Assembly: GCF_000519325.1 (NCBI RefSeq)
Contig: NZ_KI912613.1
Location: 668,935-732,934, forward strand
Length of the DNA stretch: 64,000 nucleotides
Reading direction: 5' to 3'
Source of the DNA: Patulibacter minatonensis DSM 18081
Lineage (GTDB): Bacteria; Actinomycetota; Thermoleophilia; Solirubrobacterales; Solirubrobacteraceae
Within the stretch, counting starts at the first letter, position 1; each line of letters starts with the position of its first letter. This document shows, piece by piece, positions 33,324 through 43,802 of this stretch. Below the pieces are notes generated by a model. That model saw nothing but the letters and a program-made list of their open reading frames with translations. It was not told the origin of the DNA and ran no database searches. A program made the position numbers and the translations under genes.

Positions 33324-34520
33324 ATGAGCAACCGCACGTTCGTGATCGGCGTCGGCATGACGACGTTCGACAAGCCCGGGACCAAGGAGGGCGGCTACCC
33401 GGAGTGGGCGAAGGAGGCCGGCGAGAAGGCGCTCGCCGACGCCGGCGTCGCCTACGACGCGGTGCAGCAGGCGTTCGTCGGCTACGTCTACGGCGACTCC
33501 ACCTCGGGCCAGCGCGCGATCTACACGCTCGGCCTGACGGGCATCCCGGTCGTCAACGTGAACAACAACTGCTCGACCGGGTCCTCCGCGCTGTTCCTCG
33601 CGCGCCAGGCGGTCAAGCACGGCGTGGCGGACTGTGCGATGGCGCTGGGCTTCGAGCAGATGGAGCGCGGCTCCCTGTCGATGAAGTTCCCCGACCACGC
33701 GAACCCGATGGGTCCGCACATGGAGCGCATGGCCGGCCTGCGCGCGCCGGAGGAGTCGCCGTTCGCGCCGCAGATGTTCGGCAACGCCGGACGCGACCAC
33801 ATGGAGCGCTACGGCTCGACGGCCGAGCACTTCGCGTGGATCGGCTGGAAGAACCACAAGCACTCCGTCAACAACCCGTACGCGCAGTTCCAGCAGGAGT
33901 ACTCGCTGGACGAGGTCAAGGGCGCGCGGATGATCCACGAGCCGCTGACGAAGCTCCAGTGCTCGCCGACCTCCGACGGCGCGGCCTGCGCGATCGTCGC
34001 GTCCGAGCGCTTCGTCGACGAGCACGACCTGTGGTCCCACGCCGTCGAGATCGCCGGCCAGGCGATGACGACCGACTACGCGTCGTCCTTCGCGGACGAG
34101 ACCGACTGCATGCGGATCGTCGGGTTCGACATGAGCAAGGCCGCCGCGGACCAGGCCTACGCCGAGGCCGGCATCGAGGCGTCGCAGGTCGACGTCGTCG
34201 AGCTCCACGACTGCTTCTCCGCCAACGAGCTGATCACGTACGAGGCGCTCGGCTTCGCGGAGATCGGGCACGGGCACGAGCTCGTCGAGGCGCAGGCGAC
34301 GACGTACGGCGGCGCCGGTCCGCTCGTCAACCCGTCGGGCGGCCTGATCTCGAAGGGTCACCCGCTCGGCGCCACCGGGCTGGCGCAGTGCTCCGAGCTC
34401 TGCTGGCAGCTGCGCGGCCAGGCCGACGCCCGGCAGCTCGACGGGGCGAAGGTCGCGCTGCAGCACAACATCGGGCTCGGCGGCGCGGCGGTCGTGACCG
34501 TGTACCGTCCGGCCACCTGA
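33324..34520 (+). CDS. SCP2/lipid-transfer-type thiolase
   Basis: Thiolase-fold protein of 398 aa of the sterol-carrier/lipid-transfer branch. The nucleophilic Cys is in [12 protein letters not shown], the family signature [13 protein letters not shown] near residue 295 and GHPLGATGL near 350. The C-terminal [12 protein letters not shown] replaces the classical CxG motif, as in SCP-x thiolases. It would cleave a 3-ketoacyl-CoA, possibly a branched or steroid side chain. The downstream TetR gene overlaps its stop. Confidence 0.88.
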   Translation: MSNRTFVIGVGMTTFDKPGTKEGGYPEWAKEAGEKALADAGVAYDAVQQAFVGYVYGDSTSGQRAIYTLGLTGIPVVNVNNNCSTGSSALFLARQAVKHGVADCAMALGFEQMERGSLSMKFPDHANPMGPHMERMAGLRAPEESPFAPQMFGNAGRDHMERYGSTAEHFAWIGWKNHKHSVNNPYAQFQQEYSLDEVKGARMIHEPLTKLQCSPTSDGAACAIVASERFVDEHDLWSHAVEIAGQAMTTDYASSFADETDCMRIVGFDMSKAAADQAYAEAGIEASQVDVVELHDCFSANELITYEALGFAEIGHGHELVEAQATTYGGAGPLVNPSGGLISKGHPLGATGLAQCSELCWQLRGQADARQLDGAKVALQHNIGLGGAAVVTVYRPAT

Positions 34521-35128
34521 GCGCCGAGGATCCCCCGAAGCCCAAGCAGGAGCGGAGCCTCCGTACCCGCGCAGCGCTCCTCGACGCCGCCGTCGAGGAG
34601 CTGCTCGCGCGCGGCTACGCGGACCTCTCGACCGCCGGCGTCGCCCGCCGCGCCGGCGTCTCCCGCGGGGCTCAGCAGCACCACTTCGCGTCGAAGGACG
34701 AGCTCCTGATCGAGGCGGTCCGGGAGCTCGCCGACCGCCGGATGAGCGAGCTGCGGGACGGTCTCGCGGGCGACGCGTCGCCGGAGGACCGCGTGCGACG
34801 CACCCTCGACCTCGCCGTCGAGCAGTACGCCGGGCCGCTGTTCGCCGCGACCCTGGAGCTCGGCCTCGCGGCCCGCGACAACGCCGACCTGCAGGCGGCG
34901 GTCGCCGACGGCGAGCGCACCGTCGGCCCGCAGATCCAGGCGATGGGCCGCGAGCTCCTCGCCCGGTCCGGACGAGACGCCGCGGAGCTCGACGCGCGCT
35001 GGACGATGGCGGTCTCGACCGCGCGCGGCTACGCGTCGCTGCTCCTCCTCGGCCACCCGCGGGACCGCGTGCTCGGCCAGTGGGCGTTCGCCCGCGAGCA
35101 GCTCGTGACGCTGCTGCTCGCGGGCTGA
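34517..35128 (+). CDS. TetR-family regulator with probable CTG start
   Basis: Regulator of 203 aa. The helix-turn-helix is at about 20-60 ([46 protein letters not shown]). The frame has no ATG, GTG or TTG near the expected N-terminus; the first Met is far inside, at about residue 76. A CTG at 34517 overlaps the thiolase TGA as CTGA and would give [14 protein letters not shown], a normal-length N-terminus. It probably controls the thiolase operon through the palindromes upstream and would sense an acyl-CoA. Confidence 0.78.
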   Translation: MSAEDPPKPKQERSLRTRAALLDAAVEELLARGYADLSTAGVARRAGVSRGAQQHHFASKDELLIEAVRELADRRMSELRDGLAGDASPEDRVRRTLDLAVEQYAGPLFAATLELGLAARDNADLQAAVADGERTVGPQIQAMGRELLARSGRDAAELDARWTMAVSTARGYASLLLLGHPRDRVLGQWAFAREQLVTLLLAG

Positions 35129-35153
35129 CACCTCGGCGGCCGCGGAGCGCGCG

Positions 35154-35172
35154 CCCGGGTCGGGGACCCGGG
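35154..35172. terminator. hairpin between convergent genes
   Basis: An 8-bp perfect stem, CCCGGGTC with GACCCGGG, loop GGG, lies between the TetR stop and the convergent propeller-protein stop. Confidence 0.7.
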
Positions 35173-35180
35173 TCCACCGG

Positions 35181-36581
35181 TCAGCGCTTCAGCGTCACGG
35201 TGCCGCGGAGCTTCCCCGCCTTCAGGGTGAGCTTCACGGTGCGCTTCTTCGCGAGGGTCCGCTTCGCCTTCGCGGTGAACCGCAACGTGACCGCGACCTT
35301 GCCGGTCTTCCCGACCTTCGCCTTTCGGGACGCGACGGTCCTGCCGCCGGTGGTCGCGACGACCTTCACGGTGCCGGCCTTCGCGCCCGACAGCCGCACG
35401 GTGAGACCCTTCCTGAGGGCGGTCCGCAGGCCGACCTTCTTCTTCAGGGTGATCGCCGCGCCGTCCGGGGTCGTCGTGGTGTTCTTCGTGGGCTTCGGCT
35501 TCGTGGTCTCGTCGACGGGCTTCGTGACGGTGTCCTTCGGCGGGTTCGGGCGCGCCGGCGGGACGTCGGCGGGACCCCAGTCCGGGTTCGTCGCGCCCGG
35601 GATCAGGAGCTTCTGGACGTGCGCGTCGGTCGGGGTGCCGCAGTCGGTCGCGAACGACGGCAGCGGCAGGACGTGGATCCCCTGCTCGTCTCCGTAGGCG
35701 AGCCTCGTGCCGTCGGGCGACCACGACGGGGAGTTCACGCGGCCGACCGCGTCGTTGATCCGGTAGCAGTTCTCCGGCACGTACGGGTATCCGCCCTTCG
35801 CCCGGTAGAGCCACAGCTCCTTGTGCGCGGCGCCCGTCACGTACGCGAGCTTCTCCTTGTCCCGGCTCATCTCGCCGTCGGCCATGCCGTTCGCCGACGG
35901 GTCCTTGAACCAGCGGAGGATGGAGCCGGAGATGCCGTTGAGGTCGTCGCCGGGCGTGTGCTGGACGACGTCCTCGTTGCCGACCTGGATCGGGTCGGAG
36001 ATCAGGGTCGCGCCGCCGTCGCCGACCCACGAGGGGCCGACCCAGCCGGTCTGCTCCTGCCAGCCGGGCTTGTCGAACGGGCTCTTCCCGTCGGGCGAGA
36101 TGTAGTTCGTGCCCTGCCGGCCGTAGACCGTCTGGCAGCCGTTGGACGGGTTGCAGTTCGGGGTCTCGCCGAGCTGCGTGTAGTACCAGGAGTACGCGAT
36201 CTTCAGGCCGTCGGGCGAGATCGCCGGGTCGAACGGCCCGCGGAACTGCGTGCCGGGGTGCGTGTAGGAGTGCGGGGTCTTGATCTCGTAGCGCTTCGTG
36301 CCGTCGACGTTCACCGCGCGGTCCTGCGGGTCGAGGGTGACGATCCTGTCGTCGCGGAGCGCGACGATCTTGCCCGTGTCCGACTGCGACGCGGTCGAGT
36401 AGCCGCCGTCGAACGTCACCTGGTACTGGCGGGTGCCGTCGCTCGTCGACAGCCACACCTCACCGCCCTTGACGTAGGCGATCGAGTCGGCCGAGGCGGC
36501 GCCGGCGCCCAGGGCGAGGACGGCCGCGGAGGCCGCGAGGGTGGCGCCGAGGCGCCGGGGAAGACGTCGTTGAGTGCTCAT
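35181..36581 (-). CDS. secreted TolB/WD40-like beta-propeller protein
   Basis: Exported 466-aa protein. The signal peptide (LGATLAASAAVLALGAGAASA) follows MSTQRRLPRR; an upstream start at 36614 adds 11 residues without homology. Propeller blades are marked by IAYVKGGEVWLST, FDPAISPDGLKIAYSWY, MSRDKEKLAYVTG and SPSWSPDGTRLAYGDE. A Thr/Pro/Lys linker (about 355-385) leads to a Lys-rich beta domain (VRLSGAKAGTVKVVATTGG). Cys pairs (NCNPSNGCQ) suggest disulfides. Probably binds cell-surface material; no enzyme motif seen. Confidence 0.72.
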   Translation of the reverse strand: MSTQRRLPRRLGATLAASAAVLALGAGAASADSIAYVKGGEVWLSTSDGTRQYQVTFDGGYSTASQSDTGKIVALRDDRIVTLDPQDRAVNVDGTKRYEIKTPHSYTHPGTQFRGPFDPAISPDGLKIAYSWYYTQLGETPNCNPSNGCQTVYGRQGTNYISPDGKSPFDKPGWQEQTGWVGPSWVGDGGATLISDPIQVGNEDVVQHTPGDDLNGISGSILRWFKDPSANGMADGEMSRDKEKLAYVTGAAHKELWLYRAKGGYPYVPENCYRINDAVGRVNSPSWSPDGTRLAYGDEQGIHVLPLPSFATDCGTPTDAHVQKLLIPGATNPDWGPADVPPARPNPPKDTVTKPVDETTKPKPTKNTTTTPDGAAITLKKKVGLRTALRKGLTVRLSGAKAGTVKVVATTGGRTVASRKAKVGKTGKVAVTLRFTAKAKRTLAKKRTVKLTLKAGKLRGTVTLKR

Positions 36582-36633
36582 GCAGCCATCCTGCGATCCG
36601 GGGCCCGCGCGCACGACGGGGGACCACCCCCAT

Positions 36634-36664
36634 CCCCACCCCAGGGTTTCGGATCGGGGTGGGG
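36634..36664. repeat. 9-bp inverted repeat CCCCACCCC/GGGGTGGGG
   Basis: Perfect 9-bp arms at 36634-36642 and 36656-36664 with a 13-nt loop, in the 153-nt space between two divergent genes. Could be an operator or a transcript hairpin. Confidence 0.5.
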
Positions 36665-36734
36665 GCGCCGCTCGGGGTCACCCCGCACCGGCGACGACCG
36701 CCGACGCGCCAGATCGTCCGTAGAATCCCGCGCC

Positions 36735-39537
36735 GTGCCACACGGTCCGCTGCTGCAACGCGACGCCGAGATCTCCGCGCTGCGGACCGTCGTGCTGGAC
36801 GCCGCCGAGGGCCGCGGCGGCGTGCTGCTCTTCGAGGGGCCGGCGGGGATCGGCAAGACCGCGCTCGTGGACGCCGTGGTCCCGGTCGCGCAGGAGCACG
36901 GCGCGGCGGTGCTCGGCGCCCGGGCGTCCGAGCTCGACCGCGGGTTCGCGTTCGGTCTCGTCCACCAGCTGCTCGAGCCCGTCCTCGGGGCCCTCGACGA
37001 CGACGCGCGCGGGCGAGCCTTCGCGGGTGCGGCCGGCCGCGCGGCGGGCGTGTTCGCCCCGGAGGCCGCCGCCGAGGCGGGCGACCCCGGCTACGGCGTG
37101 CTCAGCGGGCTCTACTGGCTGCTCGCGAACCTCGCCGCGGAGCGCCCCCTCGTGCTGCGGGTCGACGACCTCCACTGGGCGGACGTCGCGTCCGTCCGCT
37201 TCCTCGAGTTCGTCGGCCGCCGGATCGACGACCTGCCCGTCGCGGTCGTCGCCAGCCTGCGGCCGAACGAGCCGGGCGCCCCGGAGGCCATGCTGCTCGA
37301 GCTCGCGCACGGCCCGACCGCCCGGACGCTCCGCCCCGCGCCCCTCGGACCCGACGCGGTCGCGACGCTGCTCCAGGGCAGCCTCGCCGACGCGCCCGAC
37401 GCGGCCTTCAGCGACGCTGCCGCCACCGCGACGGGGCGGCAACCCGCTGCTCGTCTCCGTGCTCGCCCGCGAGGCCGCGGCCGCCGGGCTGGCGGGCCGC
37501 GCCGAGGAGTCCGGCAGGCTCGCCGACCTCGGGAGCGACGAGGTCGGGACGATCGTCCAGCGCCGGCTCCGGGGCCTCGGCGAGCAGGCCGCGGCGGTCG
37601 CCCGGGCCGCGGCCGTCGCCGGGGAGCGCGCGGGCCCCGACGACCTGGTCGCCCTCTCCGGGCTGGGCGAGCAGGAGACCCGGACCGCCGTCGCGCTCCT
37701 CATCGACGCCGGCGTGCTCGAGCAGGGCGGCCGGTCGTTCGTGCACCCGCTCGTACGCGCGGCCGTGACCGCGACGATCCCGCGCGGCGAGCGCGCGCGG
37801 CTGCACGGCCTGACCGCCGAGCGCCTCCGGGCGCGCGGGGCCCGGGCGACGGAGGTCGCCGCCCACCGCCTGCTCGCCGAGCCCGCGGGCGATCCGGAGG
37901 CGGTCGCGGACCTGCGGGAGGCCGCCGGGGTCGCCGCGGGGGAGGGCGCGGTCGAGACCGCCGTCGAGCTGCTGCGTCGCGCCGTGCAAGAGCCGCCCGC
38001 CGCGGACGACCGCGCGGACGTCGAGATCGAGCTGGGGGAGCTCGAGCTGCGGGCCGAGCTGCCCGACGGGGTCCCGCGCCTGCGCCGGGCGCTGGAGGAC
38101 GGCCCGACCGGCGACCGTGCCGCGCGGGCGCGGGCGGCGCTCGCGTTCGTGCTCGTCCACACCGATCCGCGGGCCGCGCTCGACGAGGCCGAGCGGGCCC
38201 GTGCGGAGACCACCGACCGCGGGCTGCGGCTCCGCCTGGAGGCCCTGGAGCTCGAGGCCCTGACGTTCGTCGACGCGCTGGACACCGACCGCGTGGCGCG
38301 CATGCGGGCCGGGGCGGAGGACGCGTCGCCGTCGTCGGTGATGCTCTCCTACCTGGCGCTCGAGTCCTCGTGCGCCGGCCGGACGCCGGAGGAGACGATC
38401 GGGCTCGTCGGCCGGGCGACCGCCGACGGGACGCTCGACGCGGACGTCGGTCCCGCGAGCTCGACCTGGAACCTCCTGACCCACGCGCTCCGGTTCGCCG
38501 AGGACGCGGAGGGGTGCCGCCGGCTGCTCGAGGACGGCGAGGCCCGGATGCGCCGCGACGGCCTCCGTCTCGCCGGCCTGTTCGTGAACCAGTCGTGGGG
38601 GTACTGGCACCGCGACTTCGGGTCCGTCGCGACCGGGGCCGCCCGCGCGCAGCTCGGCCTCGACGCGGTCCGGGGCCTCGGGCTCGACGTCACCGCACCG
38701 GCGCTCGCGGCGATCACGGCCGAGAACCTCGTCCTGCTCGACCGTACCGAGGACGCGGCGTCGACCGTCGACGTGCCGCTCGGCGCCGCGGAGGGCACGT
38801 ACGTCGAGCCGTACGTCCTGAGCGCCCGCGCGCTCGTGCGCGCGCACCTGCGCCGCACCGCCGACGCCGAGGCCGACCTGCGCCGCGTGATCGCCGCCGG
38901 CGACGTCCGCGGCTGGACCTCGCCGCTGACGACCCGCGGGCGGCTGCGCCTGGCGGAGCTGCTCGCCACGCACGGGGACCGCGACGAGGCGCGCGAGCTC
39001 GCCGAGCACGACGTCGCCGTCGCCCGTGCGGCCGGCACCCCGGGCGCACTCGGCGCCGCGCTCCGCGTCCGCGCGCGGACCCTCGAGGGCGACGAGCGGG
39101 TCGAGGCCCTGCGCGAGTCCGTCGACGTCCTCGCGCCGGGGCCGATGGCGATGGAGCACGGCTGGGCGCTCCTCGACCTCGGGGGCGCGCTGCGCCGCCG
39201 CGGCTCCCGCTCCGACGCCCGCGACGTCCTCCGCGTCGCCCTGGACCGCGCCGCCGGCGCCGAGTCCGTGCTGCTCGCCCGCCTCGTCCGCGAGGAGCTC
39301 GAGGCCGCAGGCGCGCGTCCCCGGCGCGAACGGCTCAGCGGCGTCGAGTCGCTGACCCCGAGCGAGCGCCGGGTCGCGGAGCTCGCCGCCGAGGGCCTCA
39401 GCAACCGCGAGATCGCGGAGACCCTGTGGGTCACCCGCAAGACCGTCGAGCACCACCTGGGCCACGCCTACGGCAAGCTCGGGATCAGCTCCCGGACTGG
39501 CCTGCCGGCGGCGCTGGGACTCGTCGCGACGGGGTAG
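36735..39537 (+). pseudogene. large LuxR-family ATPase regulator, frameshifted
   Basis: MalT/LAL-type regulator that would be about 933 aa. The first part (frame from the GTG at 36735) has Walker A FEGPAGIGKTAL and Walker B LVLRVDDLHWAD. The rest, in the next frame, has TPR-like helical repeats and a C-terminal LuxR HTH (LTPSERRVAELAAEGLSNRE, then TVEHHLGHAYGKLGI). The frames switch exactly in the conserved TGGNPLLV motif: the run GGGG at 37433-37436 has one G too many. Removing one G restores a single reading frame. Codon use is intact on both sides, so the break is recent or a sequencing error. TAGAAT at 36721-36726 suggests a leaderless start. Confidence 0.85.
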
Positions 39538-39582
39538 TCGCGGGGGCCGCAGCGGCGCCGCGGTCGCGGACCCCGAGGCCGT

Positions 39583-39870
39583 TCAGTCCCCGGTCCTGCG
39601 CCGCCACAGCGTCGTCACCGCGAAGGCGATGCAGGTCGCCGCGACCGCGAGGCCGCCGATCTGCAGCACCTCGACGTCCGCGACGATCCCGATCAGCCCG
39701 ACGACGGCCGCGACGCCGAACACGAACTCGAGGGCGCGCCGCCTCGGGGGCTGCGACGCGTCGGCGGCCGCGAGGAACGCGCTGACGGCGGCGAGGAGGA
39801 TGAGGACGACGGAGGTGACGTCGATGCCCCCGAGGGGGACCCCCGACGGATCCACGGCCCATGCACGCAT
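39583..39870 (-). CDS. small membrane protein
   Basis: Protein of 95 aa with three hydrophobic stretches (VTSVVLILLAAVSAFLAAA, EFVFGVAAVVGLIGIVA and IGGLAVAATCIAFAVTTLW), a short PPRRR loop and a charged WRRRTGD tail. The ATG at 39870 was taken because the membrane segments start soon after. It is not a family I recognise. It is convergent with the broken LuxR gene and divergent from the acyl-CoA synthetase. Confidence 0.55.
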   Translation of the reverse strand: MRAWAVDPSGVPLGGIDVTSVVLILLAAVSAFLAAADASQPPRRRALEFVFGVAAVVGLIGIVADVEVLQIGGLAVAATCIAFAVTTLWRRRTGD

Positions 39871-40016
39871 GACGCCAGCGTACGAGCTCCCCGACCCGTC
39901 CGTGGCGGTCGGCGTTGGGGCGGCGCACAGCACCGCGGTGATCGTCGCCTCCGCTCGGACCCGCTCCCGGCGAGGATCGGACGACCGACCGCCGCGCCCG
40001 ACGAGGACCCGCACCC

Positions 40017-41687
40017 ATGAGCATCGACGTCACGACCCTGCACGGCCGCCGCGCCACCGACCGCTGGAACCGGATGGTGATCGCCGACGTGCTGGAGCGC
40101 GTCACGTGGAGCCGGCCGGACAAGGACGCGCTCGTCGGGTGGCCGGGCGCCTACGCGACCCCGGAGTTCGCGCGGGTCACGTACTCCGAGGCCGACCGCG
40201 CCTGCAACCGGATCGCGCAGGCGCTCGCGGCGGAGGGGCTGGAGCGCAGCGACCGCGTGCTCCTCTACTGCGAGAACTCGATCGAGGCGATCCTCAGCCT
40301 CATCGGGATCGCGAAGGCCGGGCTCGTCGCGGTGCCGATCAACCCGCTGCTCGCGCCCGACGTGCTCGCGTGGGTCGTCGAGCACGTCGAGCCGCGCTTC
40401 GCGATCGTCGACGGCGCGCACCGCGAGAAGGCCGACGCGGTCCTCGTGCCCGCGGGCGTCGCGTCGTCGGTGACGATCCCGATCGGCGGCGACGCGACCC
40501 CCGACGCCCCGGCGTTCGCGGACTGGATCGCGGACCGGCCGGAGGACGAGGTCGTCGTCGAGCCCGCGCTGCACGCCGACGACGTGTGGAGCCTGCTCTT
40601 CACGTCGGGCACGACGGCGATGCCGAAGGCCGTGATGGCGACGAACACCTACTCGTACGCGGCGTCCTACCCCTACACGCTGTCCCTGACCCGCGGCCTG
40701 CGGTTCGAGGACGAGCTCCGCCACCTCTGCTTCCTGCCGGTGATCTACCACTGCGGGCACCACGCGACGCTGTTCGCGTCGTGCCTGGCGGGCGGGACGA
40801 TGGTGATCGGCCGGAAGCCCGTGGCGACCGAGATCGCGCAGGCGATCACGGCCGAGCGGGCGACGTCGGTCTGGGCGGGCGCGCCGCAGTTCGTGCAGGG
40901 CATCGCGGACGCCGCGCTGGCGGACCCGGACGGGATCGACATCTCGAGCCTGACCGTCGCGATGTTCTCCTGGGGCGCGATGCGGCAGGACATGAGCGAG
41001 ACCGTCGCCCGCGCGGCCGGCGGCGGGCACGTCGAGCTGCTGGAGGTCTTCGGCCAGACGGAGGCGATGTCGTGCTTCCGCTTCTGGCCCGACCGGGAGC
41101 CGGAGAAGCTCGCCGAGGCTGTCCGCGGGACGAACCACGTGGGTGTCCCGACGCCGATCCTCGCCGCGACGATCATGGACGCCGAGGGCCGGCTCCTGCG
41201 CGGCGAGCCGGGCGTCGCCGGCGAGGCGGTCTACCGCTCGCCGGCCGTGACGGCGGGCTACTACAAGAACCCGGAGGCCACGGAGGAGGCGTTCGCCGGC
41301 GGCTGGTTCCACTCCGGCGACAGCTGCCGCTACGAGCCCGACGGCACCCAGGTCATGGTCGACCGCTACAAGGACATCGTGAAGTCGGGTGGCGAGAACG
41401 TCTCGAGCATCCGCGTGGAGGCCGTCGCCCAGCAGCACCCGGCCGTCGCCCGCGTCGCCGTGGTCGGCCTGCCGGACGAGAAGTGGGGCGAGGTCGTCAC
41501 CGCCGTCGTCGAGGTCACGCCCGGCGCCGAGCTCGACCCGGCCGAGCTGATCGCGTTCTGCCGCGAGCGCCTCGCGGGCCACGAGAGCCCGAAGCGGGTC
41601 GAGGTCGTCGACGAGCTGCCCCTCACCGTCGGCGGCAAGGTCCTGAAGTACCGCCTGCGGCAGCGGTTCGCGGACGCGCCGGCGTAG
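40017..41687 (+). CDS. AMP-dependent acyl-CoA synthetase/ligase
   Basis: Adenylate-forming ligase of 556 aa, activating a carboxylic acid to its CoA thioester. The P-loop-like A3 motif is LLFTSGTTAMPKAV (about 197-210; Ala-Met where Gly-x is usual), FGQTEAMS is A5, GWFHSGDSC is A7, DRYKDIVKSGGENVSS is A8 and the catalytic Lys is in TVGGKVLKYRL. The N-terminus is ordinary length. A thioesterase and an LLM enzyme lie beside it. It may feed fatty or aromatic acids into beta-oxidation; specificity unknown. Confidence 0.92.
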   Translation: MSIDVTTLHGRRATDRWNRMVIADVLERVTWSRPDKDALVGWPGAYATPEFARVTYSEADRACNRIAQALAAEGLERSDRVLLYCENSIEAILSLIGIAKAGLVAVPINPLLAPDVLAWVVEHVEPRFAIVDGAHREKADAVLVPAGVASSVTIPIGGDATPDAPAFADWIADRPEDEVVVEPALHADDVWSLLFTSGTTAMPKAVMATNTYSYAASYPYTLSLTRGLRFEDELRHLCFLPVIYHCGHHATLFASCLAGGTMVIGRKPVATEIAQAITAERATSVWAGAPQFVQGIADAALADPDGIDISSLTVAMFSWGAMRQDMSETVARAAGGGHVELLEVFGQTEAMSCFRFWPDREPEKLAEAVRGTNHVGVPTPILAATIMDAEGRLLRGEPGVAGEAVYRSPAVTAGYYKNPEATEEAFAGGWFHSGDSCRYEPDGTQVMVDRYKDIVKSGGENVSSIRVEAVAQQHPAVARVAVVGLPDEKWGEVVTAVVEVTPGAELDPAELIAFCRERLAGHESPKRVEVVDELPLTVGGKVLKYRLRQRFADAPA

Positions 41688-41736
41688 GCGGCCGCACGGG
41701 GTCGGGACGGCACGACCGCGACCGCGGCGCACCGAC

Positions 41737-41750
41737 CGCGACCGGTCGCG
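41737..41750. terminator. palindrome between convergent genes
   Basis: CGCGACCGGTCGCG is a perfect 14-bp palindrome immediately before the thioesterase stop, between convergent genes. It could act as a terminator hairpin, although with almost no loop it is a weaker case than others here. Confidence 0.4.
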
Positions 41751-42569
41751 TCAGACCGCCGTGCAGGTCGCCGTGCCGATCGCGCACGGCTTGCCGTCGG
41801 CGCGCAGGACCTGGGCGCCGACCACTGCGGCGGTGCGGCCGCGGTAGCTCGTCGCCGTCCGGACGTGGACCGCGCCGTCGACCGGTCCCGGCCGCACGTA
41901 GGTCATGTGCAGCGACGCGACGCGGAGCGGGGCGACGGCCGCGGCGACCGCCTCGACGGCGAGCGCGAACTGGATCCCGCCGTGCATCGTGCCGCCAGGG
42001 TTCGCGAGTCCCGGGACGGCCTCGAGCACGACCTCCGCCTCGCCGTCGACGCCGATCACCCCGCGGGCGCCGAGCATCGTGAGCAGGTCCCCGTCGTCCG
42101 GGCCGTCCCGCGCGGGCGCGGGGACGGGCGGCAGCGGATCGCCCGGCACGAACCGCACCCGCTGGGTCGCGACCGCCAGGGTCTGCCCGCCCGCGCCCTC
42201 CACGGTGCCGGTCGCGACGGCCGCGGACGCATCGCGGTGACCCGTGGTCGCCCGCGCCGTCAGCACCCCACCGTCGCCGGGCAGCGCCGCGCAGAACGTC
42301 GCGTACAGATCGATCGTCACGCCCCAGTGACGCTCGGGACGGTGTGCCACGGCGGTGCCGCCGAGGACGACGTCGAGCAGCACCCCGAGCGCCGCGTGGC
42401 TCGGCGTCCCGTCGGCACCGAGGATCCACGGCCCCGTGCGCATCGTGCCGACGCAGTCGTACGCGTCGCCGCCGACGTCCACCACCCGGAAGGCGTGCTC
42501 GGGCCCGCTCGGGACGTACGGGACGGGTGGGCCGGGGGAGCCGGGGCCCGCGGCGTGCGCGTGGTCCAT
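41751..42569 (-). CDS. double-hotdog acyl-CoA thioesterase-like protein
   Basis: Protein of 272 aa with two hotdog halves, hydrolysing acyl-CoA thioesters. The second half carries NPGGTMHGGIQFALAVEAV, the HGG motif of the PaaI/YdiI group, and ASLHMTYVRPGPVDG. The first half has GTPSHAALGVLLDVVLGG in the same structural place. The ATG at 42569 gives a short disordered Ala/Pro-rich N-terminus. Opposite in direction to the acyl-CoA synthetase but probably in the same metabolic area. Confidence 0.78.
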   Translation of the reverse strand: MDHAHAAGPGSPGPPVPYVPSGPEHAFRVVDVGGDAYDCVGTMRTGPWILGADGTPSHAALGVLLDVVLGGTAVAHRPERHWGVTIDLYATFCAALPGDGGVLTARATTGHRDASAAVATGTVEGAGGQTLAVATQRVRFVPGDPLPPVPAPARDGPDDGDLLTMLGARGVIGVDGEAEVVLEAVPGLANPGGTMHGGIQFALAVEAVAAAVAPLRVASLHMTYVRPGPVDGAVHVRTATSYRGRTAAVVGAQVLRADGKPCAIGTATCTAV

Positions 42570-42667
42570 GCACCCATCCTCCCGCGCGGCGGGCCCGGGC
42601 GGGGGTCCGATCGTCGCGGACGTCGGGGTGACGGACAACGGCCCGGCGCGTCGGCCATGATGCCGCC

Positions 42668-43684
42668 ATGCTCGCCGACACCGGTTCCTACGCCCAGTCC
42701 GTCGACGCCGCCGCGGCCGGTGCCGCGGACGCCGAGGCCCGCGGGTTCGACGGGTGGCACGCGATCGAGACGCAGTGCGACCCGTTCCTCTCGTGCGCGG
42801 TCGCCGCCGAGCGGACGGAGCGGATCGAGCTCATGACCGGCATCGCGGTCGCCTTCGCCCGCAACCCGATGAGCGTCGCGGTCCAGGCGAACGACCTGCA
42901 GGCGCTGTCGGGCGGGCGGTTCCTGCTCGGACTCGGGTCGCAGATCCGGCCGCACATCACGAAGCGCTACTCGATGCCGTGGGGCAAGCCCGCCGCGCGG
43001 ATGCGGGAGTTCGTGCTGGCGATCCGCGCGATCTGGGAGGCCTGGGAGACCGGCGGCGAGCTGAACTTCCGCGGCGAGTTCTACAAGCACACGCTGATGA
43101 CCCCGTTCTTCGACCCGGGCCCCAACCCGCACGGGAACCCGCCGATCCTGCTGGCGGCCGTCGGTCCCCTGATGACCCGGACCGCGGGCGAGGTCGCCGA
43201 CGGGATGCTCTGCCACCACTTCTCGACCGAGCGCTACGTCCGCGAGGCGACGATCCCGAAGCTCCTCGAGGGCCGCGAGCTGGCGGGGAAGCACGACCTC
43301 GACGGGTTCCAGGTCACGGCGCCCGCGATGATCGCGGTCGGCGACACCGAGGAGGAGCTGACGAAGGCCATCGCCTCGGTGAAGGAGCGCCTCGCGTTCT
43401 ACGGCTCGACCCCGGCGTACCGGCCGCCGCTGGAGCTCCACGGCTGGGGCGACCTCCAGGACGACCTCAACCTCCTCAGCAAGCGCGGCGCGTGGGACGA
43501 GATGACGGCCCTGATCAGTGACGAGGTGCTCCACGAGTTCGCGGCCGTCGGGACGCCCGAGGAGGCGATCGACGAGGTCCTCCGCCGCTACGGCGACACG
43601 TGCAGCCGGATCACCGTCCCCGTCCCCGAGGGTGCGGACCCCGAGCGTTGGCGGGGCCTGTTCGAACGGCTGCGGCAGGGGTAA
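42668..43684 (+). CDS. F420/LLM-type flavin-dependent oxidoreductase
   Basis: Luciferase-like enzyme of 338 aa. It has [33 protein letters not shown], the substrate/cofactor stretch [16 protein letters not shown], and [22 protein letters not shown]. The match is to the TIGR03617-type F420-dependent group common in actinobacteria. CATGAT (42656-42661) 6 nt before the ATG suggests a leaderless transcript. The physiological substrate is unknown. The NTF2-fold gene follows after 118 nt. Confidence 0.87.
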   Translation: MLADTGSYAQSVDAAAAGAADAEARGFDGWHAIETQCDPFLSCAVAAERTERIELMTGIAVAFARNPMSVAVQANDLQALSGGRFLLGLGSQIRPHITKRYSMPWGKPAARMREFVLAIRAIWEAWETGGELNFRGEFYKHTLMTPFFDPGPNPHGNPPILLAAVGPLMTRTAGEVADGMLCHHFSTERYVREATIPKLLEGRELAGKHDLDGFQVTAPAMIAVGDTEEELTKAIASVKERLAFYGSTPAYRPPLELHGWGDLQDDLNLLSKRGAWDEMTALISDEVLHEFAAVGTPEEAIDEVLRRYGDTCSRITVPVPEGADPERWRGLFERLRQG

Positions 43685-43802
43685 CGTCCCGCGTGCCGGC
43701 GGCACCGCCGCGGCGCCTTGGAGGGGGCGCCCCGGACGACCGTCGGCGCCCCGACGACCACCCGCCGCCCGCCCCGGGCGGCCCGCACCGAGGACCACCG
43801 AG

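Noticed and set aside
35619-36734. Long open frame upstream of the LuxR-ATPase gene suggesting a much larger protein
   Set aside because: It is antisense to the propeller-protein gene, and its translation is Arg/Val/Asp-rich without any domain; the GTG at 36735 fits the family start.
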